From: Ensifer adhaerens
GTDB lineage: Bacteria > Pseudomonadota > Alphaproteobacteria > Rhizobiales > Rhizobiaceae
Assembly: GCF_013283195.1 (NCBI RefSeq)
Contig: NZ_JABEKT010000001.1
Location: 1,276,795 to 1,340,794, forward strand
DNA length: 64,000 nt
Reading direction: 5' to 3'
Each line of letters opens with the position of its first letter. The first letter of the stretch is position 1. Positions 55,755-63,007 of this stretch are shown here, one piece after another. Under the pieces are notes generated by a model. It worked only from the letters and a program-made list of their open reading frames with translations, was not told the origin of the DNA and did not search any database. A program made the translations under genes and the position numbers.

Positions 55755-56852
55755 ATGCAGATGGCATCCTCGTTCCATCACTTCGATGAACTCCATGTCT
55801 GGATCGACAGGCAGAACATGCTCGAATGCACATCCGCGGTCATGGAGACCGCGGATGTGATGACCTTTACCTTCCGGCCCGAGAAGCCGGCCTGGTTCCG
55901 TTATCTGCCCGGTCAGTTCGTCACGCTCGAACTGCCGGTGACCGACGACGAGCCGGTGATGCGCACGTACACGCTGTCGTCGACGCCTTCCCGGCCGCTT
56001 TCGATCGCCGTCACCGTCAAGGCGCAGGCCGACAGCATCGGCACGCGCTGGATGTTCGATCACCTGAAGCCGGGCATGCGGCTGAAGGCCTTCGGCCCGC
56101 TCGGCGATTTCAGCTTCGTGCGCCATCCCGGCGAAAAATACCTGTTCATCTCGGCAGGCTCCGGCGTCACGCCGATGATGTCGATGACGCGATGGATGGC
56201 AGACTGCATTCCGGAGACCGACGTCACCTTCATTTCCTGCGCGCGCCGGCCGGATGATATTCTGTTTCGCTCAGAGCTCGAAGTGCTGGCGCGCCAGATG
56301 TCGGGGCTGAACCTCGGCTTTGTGGTCGAGGGGCATGAGGCCCGGCACGGCTGGCACGGCCTGCGCGGCCGCATCGACGGCGCCAAGCTGCCGCTGCTTG
56401 CGCCCGACTTCCTGGAACGCACCGTATTCTGCTGCGGTCCGGAGCCGTTCATGCGCGGCGTGCGCGAGCTGTTGACGGCCGCCGGCTTCGACATGAGCCG
56501 CTATCACGAGGAAAGCTTCCAGCCGGCCGCAGCACCAGCCGCCGAGGAGATCGCAGTCAGGGCAGGGGTGGCAACCGATGCTGACGCGCAGGTCGCCAAG
56601 GTGGTGTTCACCATGAGCGGCAAGGAGATCGAGGCCAAGCCCGGCCAGACCATCCTGCAGGCGGCACGCGCCAATGGCGTCAGGATCGGGGCTGCCTGCG
56701 AAGGCGGCATCTGCGGCACCTGCCGGGTGATGAAAGTCGCCGGCGAGGTCGAGATGAACCACAACGGCGGCATTCTCGACGACGAAATTGACGAAGGCTA
56801 TATCCTTGCCTGCTGCTCGCGCCCGCTCGGGGACGTGCAGATCGAGGCCTGA
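55755..56852 (+). CDS. gbcB: Oxygenase reductase, FAD/NAD plus [2Fe-2S] ferredoxin, GbcB-like
   Basis: 365 residues from ATG 55755, 1 bp after the oxygenase stop. An FNR-type FAD domain (RTYTLSS, about 75-82), NAD domain (LFISAGSGVTPMMSM, CARRPDDILF, VFCCGPEPFM) and a C-terminal [2Fe-2S] ferredoxin (CEGGICGTCRVM and ILACCSRP) appear in order. It passes NADH electrons to the Rieske subunit. Domain order matches GbcB and CntB. Co-transcription from the B12 riboswitch is clear; the operon has only these two genes. Confidence 0.88.
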   Translation: MQMASSFHHFDELHVWIDRQNMLECTSAVMETADVMTFTFRPEKPAWFRYLPGQFVTLELPVTDDEPVMRTYTLSSTPSRPLSIAVTVKAQADSIGTRWMFDHLKPGMRLKAFGPLGDFSFVRHPGEKYLFISAGSGVTPMMSMTRWMADCIPETDVTFISCARRPDDILFRSELEVLARQMSGLNLGFVVEGHEARHGWHGLRGRIDGAKLPLLAPDFLERTVFCCGPEPFMRGVRELLTAAGFDMSRYHEESFQPAAAPAAEEIAVRAGVATDADAQVAKVVFTMSGKEIEAKPGQTILQAARANGVRIGAACEGGICGTCRVMKVAGEVEMNHNGGILDDEIDEGYILACCSRPLGDVQIEA

Positions 56853-56924
56853 TCGCGGGCAATGGTTGCGGGGAGGTTCCTCCCTGCAGCGATTGGGAGA
56901 TCGACAGCAACGTTCGTGTGTTTG

Positions 56925-56951
56925 AAAAGACGCACGGGCCTGTAGGCCCGT
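56925..56951 (-). terminator. Terminator of the GH25 gene
   Basis: A 7-bp stem, ACGGGCC (56934-56940) with GGCCCGT (56945-56951), overlaps the stop codon side of the lysozyme gene and is followed on the minus strand by GCGTCTTTTC. It could also serve the gbcAB operon on the plus strand, where the T-run is lacking. Confidence 0.7.
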
Positions 56952-58015
56952 CAGCGGCTGGCGGCAGCCAGCCGCACCGCGCGATCATGACGGCCGAAAT
57001 CGATCGATCCGGTCGCCATCATGTCGACGCCTTCGCCCGCAGCGCTGGCGGCTTCCGCGCGGCTAATGAGCAGCGGCTGGGTTTCGATTGTGGCCTCTGC
57101 CTGGGCAGAGCTGGATACGCCGGCCCCTTTGTCGGCCTTCGCCAAGAGAACGAGGGGCATCGGTTTTTCCGGCAACAAGACACCGTCCGCCCAGATCGAC
57201 CGCAAGGCGGTGCTGGTCATCGCGGCGACATTGACGTCGATGTCGTCGAGCGTGCCGGGCACACGATAGGGACAGCGGCGCTTGCCGCAATTGACGCCTG
57301 ACGAGAACTGCCACAGCGCGTAGCTGTCCCAGTTGCCCATCGGGAAAACCTGACGGATATCCGGCTTGTAGCGGGCATACCAGAGCGGCAGCCGCGACAG
57401 CAGCCGATACCTGGAGCGGTTGGCTGCGATGTATTTCGCCGTCACATGGTTGGTGTAGAGCATCGGATAGCGGCCGGTGCGGGTCTTGATGTGACCGGCA
57501 AAGATCGCCGCGTCTTCGAGCGACATGTATTTTTTGGGGTCGATGCCTTCGAGATCGAGCACCATCAGCTCGTCGTCGCGGGGCTCCGCATAGTCGAGGA
57601 AATGGTTGGCCTGATCGACCGGGTTGCCGGGGCGGGCGAGATGGTAGGCGCCCCAGAGCAGCCCATGGGAGCGCGCGATCATCCGCCGTGTCTGATATAG
57701 CTCGCGGCTGACCGCGTATTTGCGCCACATCGTCTTGCAGTGGGCAAACGTGTCGCCACCATGATCGCCGGTGCAGGAGAAGCTTTCCGGCAGACCGTCG
57801 GAAGCCTTGGCAATGAAGCCGGAGATGCGCTTGTCGGCAAACATTGCCTCCCAGTCGATGCTGTTCATCTCATAGGCATCGACGATGATGGCGTTTGATT
57901 TCGTCTTCCAGGGTTCCAGCTCACCGGCGCGCGCGTTTGCCGCCGCGAATGCCAGACCCAGAAGGGTCGCGAGGCGCAGAATCATCCGTACAGTGGAGAT
58001 ATACCGCTTTGCCAT
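56951..58015 (-). CDS. GH25-family lysozyme, secreted
   Basis: 354 residues from ATG 58015; ATG 57985 (MILRLATLLGLAFAAANARA) is an alternative that gives a cleaner signal peptide. The GH25 fold is seen from IIVDAYEMNSIDWEAMFADKRISGFIAKASDG, through GAYHLARPGNPVDQANHFLDY and LMVLDLEGIDP with the catalytic Asp-x-Glu, to YALWQFSSG. It cleaves peptidoglycan. The C-terminal 80 residues are low complexity. It is not part of a phage; no phage genes surround it, so envelope remodelling is more likely. Confidence 0.88.
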   Translation of the reverse strand: MAKRYISTVRMILRLATLLGLAFAAANARAGELEPWKTKSNAIIVDAYEMNSIDWEAMFADKRISGFIAKASDGLPESFSCTGDHGGDTFAHCKTMWRKYAVSRELYQTRRMIARSHGLLWGAYHLARPGNPVDQANHFLDYAEPRDDELMVLDLEGIDPKKYMSLEDAAIFAGHIKTRTGRYPMLYTNHVTAKYIAANRSRYRLLSRLPLWYARYKPDIRQVFPMGNWDSYALWQFSSGVNCGKRRCPYRVPGTLDDIDVNVAAMTSTALRSIWADGVLLPEKPMPLVLLAKADKGAGVSSSAQAEATIETQPLLISRAEAASAAGEGVDMMATGSIDFGRHDRAVRLAAASR

Positions 58016-58268
58016 TCAGTGAGATTGCCGACACTACAGTTAATGGATCGTAAATCCCAGTCCCCGAGCCGACTGTGCTTGAGACCGCGACGAATGTATA
58101 GAGACTTGTGGCTGTATATCAGCTGCGCCTATTATTGCCGTCATTTCGCGCGGCCATTGCCCTGTCTGTAGCGTCACAGAAGCGCAAGGGGCCTCTCATG
58201 ATTGGTACGCCAGCGTCTCACGATGCGCCGTCGCGTCGGCGGAGGCGCGATTTTTCGTTCCGGATCAT

Positions 58269-58294
58269 GGAACAAAACCCGTCACTTAGGCGTT
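58269..58294 (+). promoter_or_regulatory. EcfG/RpoE2 general stress response promoter
   Basis: GGAAC (58269-58273), 17 bp, CGTT (58291-58294): an exact match to the alphaproteobacterial EcfG consensus GGAAC-N16/17-CGTT. It is about 130 bp upstream of the BA14K gene. It would place that gene under general stress control. Confidence 0.72.
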
Positions 58295-58423
58295 GATGGA
58301 CGATTTCGCTTCTTTCGATCAGGCGACGCCGGCGCGCGGTGCCGAAACGGGATGAGATCGCACAGAACTCGTGATGGTGGTTCGCAGGCGCCGGAAGCGC
58401 GCATGGCTCTTATGGAGGGTTAA

Positions 58424-58876
58424 ATGAGAACAATGACGGGCAATTGGTTCGCCACAGTGATTGCTTCGGCAGTCTTGATGACGTCGGCCGCGCCGTCCCA
58501 GGCTTTCATGCCGGCTCCGCCGCGTGTCGAGCGCCAAGTCGAACGCCTGAGCGACGCAACCGAGATCCAGTATCGCCGACCCGGCTACGAACGCCGCGGC
58601 GGATATTATTATTATAATGGCTATCGCGGTTATAACTATCGCAGGCCCGGATATCGCTACTACGATGGCTGGTGGTACCCGATGGCCGCCTTCGGCACCG
58701 GCGTGATCGTCGGCGGTGCGATCGCCCAGCCGCCGCGCTACGAGCGTCCCGCTCCTGCCTATGGCAGCCGCCACGTGCAGTGGTGCTATGACCGCTATCG
58801 GTCTTATCGTGCCTACGACAACACCTATCAGCCCCGTGGCGCTCCGCGACGGCAGTGCTACTCGCCTTACAGCTGA
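58424..58876 (+). CDS. BA14K-family secreted protein
   Basis: 150 residues: signal peptide [27 protein letters not shown], an Arg/Tyr/Gly-rich middle ([22 protein letters not shown]), one membrane helix ([14 protein letters not shown]) and the C-terminal BA14K motif, [18 protein letters not shown] and CYSPYS, with its two Cys. BA14K lectin-like proteins are known from Brucella and rhizobia. GGAGGG precedes the ATG. The EcfG promoter suggests stress induction. It converges on zntB at a shared terminator. Confidence 0.88.
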   Translation: MRTMTGNWFATVIASAVLMTSAAPSQAFMPAPPRVERQVERLSDATEIQYRRPGYERRGGYYYYNGYRGYNYRRPGYRYYDGWWYPMAAFGTGVIVGGAIAQPPRYERPAPAYGSRHVQWCYDRYRSYRAYDNTYQPRGAPRRQCYSPYS

Positions 58877-58896
58877 GTGTTAGGGAAATAGACGAT

Positions 58897-58927
58897 GAGA
58901 AAGGCCGGACAATCTCCGGCCTTTCTC
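58897..58927. terminator. Bidirectional terminator between BA14K gene and zntB
   Basis: A perfect 12-bp stem (58897-58908 with 58916-58927, GAGAAAGGCCGG against CCGGCCTTTCTC) with 7-nt loop lies between the convergent genes, 21 bp from one stop and 9 bp from the other. T-rich tracts are short on both sides. Confidence 0.82.
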
Positions 58928-58936
58928 ATGGCAAGG

Positions 58937-59926
58937 TCAGAGAATGCCGATCCGCCGGAGGATCCACCAGGCAAGGCCCATCGAAAGCCCGATGAACAGC
59001 GCCGCGTACAGCGTGCCGCTGCCGTCGGCGAAGGGAAGCGCGCCCGTGTTCATGCCGAAAAAGCCGGTGACCAGCGTCGGGGGCAGCAGGAAGGCCGTCA
59101 TCAGTGACAGGATGTAGAGGTGCCGGTTGGTTTCCGAGGATATCTTGCTGTCGATCTCCTCATGCAACAGTCGGGCGCGCTCCTGCAGCGCGAAGACGTC
59201 GCGGTCGACAGCCTCCAGCCGATCCGAAAGGCGCTCCGTGACGTCGATGAAGCCGGGAGGCACCTCGTCTTCCTCCGACGCGCCGGCGCGCCGAAGCAGG
59301 GCGAGGATCGTGCGCAGGTGCCGATGAAGACGCACGACGGTCCGGCGGAGCGGCGCCAGGCCCGGCTGCTGACGGTGGCCGGCCTCGCCATAGACGTGGT
59401 CCTCGATAACGTTCAGCTCTTCGGTCAACTCCAGTACGAGCGAAATCAGCGTGCGCTGGAATTCCACCACCAGCATTTCGAACAGATCGATCGGCCGCGC
59501 GCATTTGGTGCTTTTTTCGACCGCGGCTTTCACTCGGTCGATGCTGCGCAGCGGGTGCAGCCGGGTGGTGATGATCACTTTGTCGCTGACGGCGAAATGC
59601 AGCCAGCCGATCGTTTTCGTCACCGCGTCGAACGTACGCTCGAAATCGACCAGGGTTCCATGCACGATGTCGTCCGACACGGTGATTGCGGCCTGGGTAT
59701 CGTGGCTGGTCAGCGTCGTCACCGCGGCCGGCGGCAGGTTGCCGATCCGCTCGATCAGGCCTGGCGTGCGGGCGTCCGACAGCGCCAGATGCAGCCAGAT
59801 CCAGCCGTCGCCCTTCAGCAGTCCGTCGATCGAGGCATCGTTGGCGATGCGCTGGCATCGGCTTTCGCCCGGCAGGAAGCGGTAGGCCCAGACGAGGCCG
59901 GGTATTTCTGGGGAAATCAGGTTCAT
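58937..59926 (-). CDS. zntB: ZntB-type CorA-family zinc transporter
   Basis: 329 residues. The N-terminal cytoplasmic domain (about 1-260) has WIWLHLALSDARTPGL and LHPLRSIDRVK, and the C-terminal two helices carry FFGMNTGALPF, which is the GMN signature. ZntB proteins move Zn2+ or Mg2+ in the inner membrane. It differs from the CorA at 10123-11100, which has YGMNF. It ends at the shared terminator 58897-58927. Divergent from the acyl-CoA dehydrogenase gene. Confidence 0.88.
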   Translation of the reverse strand: MNLISPEIPGLVWAYRFLPGESRCQRIANDASIDGLLKGDGWIWLHLALSDARTPGLIERIGNLPPAAVTTLTSHDTQAAITVSDDIVHGTLVDFERTFDAVTKTIGWLHFAVSDKVIITTRLHPLRSIDRVKAAVEKSTKCARPIDLFEMLVVEFQRTLISLVLELTEELNVIEDHVYGEAGHRQQPGLAPLRRTVVRLHRHLRTILALLRRAGASEEDEVPPGFIDVTERLSDRLEAVDRDVFALQERARLLHEEIDSKISSETNRHLYILSLMTAFLLPPTLVTGFFGMNTGALPFADGSGTLYAALFIGLSMGLAWWILRRIGIL

Positions 59927-60030
59927 GTGAACGCCTTGGCGAGAGCCATCGTTACTGGCTTCTATGCGCCGTTGATGACAGTTTTGTTACGGTGCGGCCT
60001 GCGCCGGCAGCCACCGTATGGTGGTCTGAA

Positions 60031-60053
60031 TTGACGTTGACGTTTACGTAAAA
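60031..60053. promoter_or_regulatory. Putative LiuR/FadR-like operator before the acyl-CoA dehydrogenase
   Basis: Tandem ACGTT and ACGTA motifs end in a perfect 10-bp palindrome, TTTACGTAAA (60043-60052), 72 bp before the acyl-CoA dehydrogenase start. Similar ACGT palindromes are bound by MerR-family LiuR regulators of branched-chain or fatty acid degradation in alphaproteobacteria, as I recall. Evidence is the symmetry and the gene context only. Confidence 0.5.
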
Positions 60054-60124
60054 ATCAATAGTGTTCGGCCAAACGAAGATGCGCCGGCGGCCGCGTGAGC
60101 GGCCCGGAATCTGGGAGGATCATC

Positions 60125-61903
60125 ATGTACAAGGCACCCGTTGACGAGATTGCGTTCACCTTGAAGCACGTGGCCGGCATGGCTGGCGCGCTGGAAAGCG
60201 GCGCCCTCGGCGATCTCGGCGAAGACCTCGTCGATGCAATCCTGTCGGAGGCCGGACGGTTCGCGACCGAGGAAGTGGCGCCGCTCGGCGATGTCGGCGA
60301 CAGGCAGGGTTCGCGCCTCGTCGATGGCAAGGTCCAGACACCGGATGGCTGGCGCGATCTCTACCACAACTGGATCGGCGGCGGCTGGAACGGGCTAACG
60401 GCGCCGGAAGAATTCGGCGGCCAGAACCTGCCGCATATGCTGCATGTCGCGGCGATGGAAATGTGGAATGCCGGCTCGATGGCCTTCGCGCTCGGGCCCA
60501 CGCTCACAATGGGTGCCGTCGACGCGCTGGAGAAGCATGGCTCCGCGGCGCTGAAGGCGACCTATCTGCCGAAGATGGTTTCCGGCGAGTGGACCGGCAC
60601 CATGAACCTGACGGAGCCGCATGCCGGCTCCGATCTCGGTGTTCTGAAGACCCGGGCCGAGCGCCGCGACGACGGCAGCTATCGCATTTTCGGCCAGAAG
60701 ATCTTCATCACCTGGGGCGAACACGACTTTACCGACAACATCGTCCATCTTGTGCTCGCGCGGTTGCCGGATGCGCCTGCGGGCACCAAGGGTATTTCGT
60801 TGTTCTTGGTGCCGAAGTTCCTCGTGAATGACGACGGTTCGCTCGGCGAACGCAACGATCTGTTCTGCCATTCGCTGGAGCACAAACTCGGCATCCATGG
60901 TTCGCCGACCTGCACGATGATTTACGGCGACGGCAAGTTCGGCGCTGAAAAGGGTGCGATCGGCTACCTGATCGGCGAGGAAAACCGCGGCCTTGCCTGC
61001 ATGTTCACGATGATGAACAACGCCCGGCTTGCGGTCGGGATGCAGGGTGTCGCGATCGCGGACGCCGCCACCCAGAAGGCGATCGCCTTTGCCAAAGAAC
61101 GCACGCAGGGCAAGGCGCTCGGTTGGTCCGGCCAAGGCATGAGCCCGATCATCGAGCACCCGGATGTTGCCCGCATGCTGCTGACGATGAAGGCCCTGAC
61201 GCAAGGTTCGCGCGCCATCGCCTATGCCTGCGCCCATGCGGTGGACATGGGCCACGCTGACGGCGACAAGGCGACCTACTGGCAGGAACGCTCCAGCCTC
61301 TTGACGCCGATCGCCAAGTCGTTCGCCACCGATGCCGGCGTCGACGTTGCTTCGCTCGGCATCCAGGTTCACGGCGGTATGGGCTTCATCGAAGAGACGG
61401 GGGCCGCCCGTTACCTGCGCGATGCCCGCATTGCTCCGATCTACGAGGGCACCAACGGCATCCAGGCGATCGATCTCGTCACCCGCAAACTGCCGCTTTC
61501 GGGCGGCGAGCATGTCCGCGGCTTCGTCGCCGAGCTGCGCGAGATCGCTTCCGCGGTCAGCGCCTCCAACCGCGAAGGTTTCGGCGCGACGGCCGCGCGG
61601 CTCGATGCAGCGCTTGACGATCTCTCCGATGCGACGGAATGGCTGCTCGCGGCCGTGTCAGCCGGCAAGCTCTCCGAGGCATTGGCAGGCGCCACTGCCT
61701 ATCAGCGCCTGTTCGGCCTCGCTTTGACCGGCGCCTACCTTGCCAAGGGTGGTCTTGCCGAAGCGTCTGACGGCAAGGACGAGCAGCGCATCGCGCTCAG
61801 CCGGTTCGCCGCCGAAAACATGCTGGCGGAAACCTCCGCCTTGAAGGATCGTGTCGTTACCGGTGCCGACAGCCTCGCTGCCGCACGTGCTGTCTTGGGT
61901 TGA
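60125..61903 (+). CDS. Acyl-CoA dehydrogenase, DmdC-like long form
   Basis: 592 residues from ATG 60125 (MYKAPVDEIAFTLKHVAG). GTMNLTEPHAGSDLGVLKTRA, YRIFGQKIFITWGEHDF and IAPIYEGTNGIQAIDL, whose Glu is the catalytic base, are the acyl-CoA dehydrogenase signatures. The extra C-terminal domain (about 460-592) and the length are those of the subgroup that includes the 3-methylmercaptopropionyl-CoA dehydrogenase DmdC, but the substrate chain is not fixed. It starts 11 bp upstream of the enoyl-CoA hydratase, making a two-step beta-oxidation operon. Confidence 0.9.
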   Translation: MYKAPVDEIAFTLKHVAGMAGALESGALGDLGEDLVDAILSEAGRFATEEVAPLGDVGDRQGSRLVDGKVQTPDGWRDLYHNWIGGGWNGLTAPEEFGGQNLPHMLHVAAMEMWNAGSMAFALGPTLTMGAVDALEKHGSAALKATYLPKMVSGEWTGTMNLTEPHAGSDLGVLKTRAERRDDGSYRIFGQKIFITWGEHDFTDNIVHLVLARLPDAPAGTKGISLFLVPKFLVNDDGSLGERNDLFCHSLEHKLGIHGSPTCTMIYGDGKFGAEKGAIGYLIGEENRGLACMFTMMNNARLAVGMQGVAIADAATQKAIAFAKERTQGKALGWSGQGMSPIIEHPDVARMLLTMKALTQGSRAIAYACAHAVDMGHADGDKATYWQERSSLLTPIAKSFATDAGVDVASLGIQVHGGMGFIEETGAARYLRDARIAPIYEGTNGIQAIDLVTRKLPLSGGEHVRGFVAELREIASAVSASNREGFGATAARLDAALDDLSDATEWLLAAVSAGKLSEALAGATAYQRLFGLALTGAYLAKGGLAEASDGKDEQRIALSRFAAENMLAETSALKDRVVTGADSLAAARAVLG

Positions 61904-61914
61904 GAGGAAATATC

Positions 61915-62667
61915 ATGACCGACCACGTCCTCGTCGAGCGTCCGGACGCCTATCCCGGTGTTCAGGTCATCCGCCTCAACCGGCCGGAAAAGAAGAATGC
62001 CATCACGCGCGACATGTACGCGAAGATGACCAATGCCTTGACCGTCGCCGGTAGCGATCCGGCCGTTCGCGTCACCGCGTTTCTCGGCACTGACGGCTGC
62101 TTTTCCGCCGGCAACGACATGGCCGACTTCCTGGCGTTTGCCATGGGCGGCTCGATGGGTACGGAGGTCATCGATTTTCTGAAGGCTCTCGCGAGCGCGG
62201 CCAAGCCGGTCGTCTCCGGTGTCGACGGGCTGGCGATCGGCATCGGCACGACGATCCACCTGCATTGCGATCTGACGATCTCTTCTGCCCGTTCGGTCTT
62301 CAAGACGCCCTTCGTCGATCTGGCTCTGGTGCCGGAAGCGGCTTCGAGCCTGATCGCGCCGCGCGTCATGGGCCACCAGCGGGCCTTCGCCCTGCTTGCC
62401 GCCGGCGAGCCGCTGGAGGCGCGTGATGCGCTCGAGGCCGGCCTGATCTGGAAGATCGTCGGCCAGGATGCGGTCGAAGACGAGACCCTGTCGCTCGCCG
62501 CCCGCCTTGCCAAGAAGCCGCCGGAGGCCCTGCGTATTGCCCGCGATCTCGTGCGCGGCGACCGCAGCGACGTGTTGGCGCGCATCGACGAAGAGGCGAA
62601 GCACTTCGCAGCACAGCTGAAAAGCGCCGAGGCGAGGGCGGCCTTTGAAGCCTTCATGCGCCGCTAA
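61915..62667 (+). CDS. Enoyl-CoA hydratase/isomerase family protein
   Basis: 250 residues from ATG 61915, GAGAGGAAAT upstream. Crotonase fold: NRPEKKNAITRDMYAKM, GCFSAGNDMADF (oxyanion), KPVVSGVDGLAIGIGTTIHLHCDLTISSARSVF and LVPEAASSLIAPRVMG, with Glu at the second catalytic position; the first usual Glu (in GEAxxG) is Leu-Ala here, so hydratase chemistry may be altered towards an isomerase. It follows the acyl-CoA dehydrogenase by 11 bp and would act on its product. Substrate unknown. Confidence 0.87.
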   Translation: MTDHVLVERPDAYPGVQVIRLNRPEKKNAITRDMYAKMTNALTVAGSDPAVRVTAFLGTDGCFSAGNDMADFLAFAMGGSMGTEVIDFLKALASAAKPVVSGVDGLAIGIGTTIHLHCDLTISSARSVFKTPFVDLALVPEAASSLIAPRVMGHQRAFALLAAGEPLEARDALEAGLIWKIVGQDAVEDETLSLAARLAKKPPEALRIARDLVRGDRSDVLARIDEEAKHFAAQLKSAEARAAFEAFMRR

Positions 62668-63007
62668 ATCTCTGCCAGACGTCGTTTTCGGCGCCTGAAA
62701 TGCAAAGGCGGGGGCGACCTTCTAGCCGTCCCATTGTGAAGATCGCGTTGCTGCCGGCATCCCGAACTCGCATATGTCAATTTTAATCGCTTCTTAAATA
62801 GCAAACGCTAGCGTGCGGCGCGATAGGCCTATCCTCACGAGGGTGGCCCCGGCCGCATGAAGCATGGCCGCTTCCGCCTTTTGGCATGTTCAACGTTTTC
62901 CCGAGGCTTGCCCCAACCGCCATTCCGGCGGCTGAGCGATGCTGCGCGTGAAAATCATCGAGAGCTCATGTCCGGCGAAGCACGCCGGCCCCTGTTAGGA
63001 GCCCATC
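62668..63007. other. Intergenic region upstream of the chemoreceptor
   Basis: About 340 bp. It includes an AT-rich stretch (62776-62808) that may be the chemoreceptor promoter and the GCCGGCGAAGC/GCCGGCCCC area before AGGAG. No gene or clear factor site was recognised. Confidence 0.45.

Noticed and set aside
58198-58296. Small plus-strand frame (MIGTPASHDAPSRRRRRDF) upstream of the BA14K gene
   Set aside because: It overlaps the EcfG promoter and has no ribosome site.
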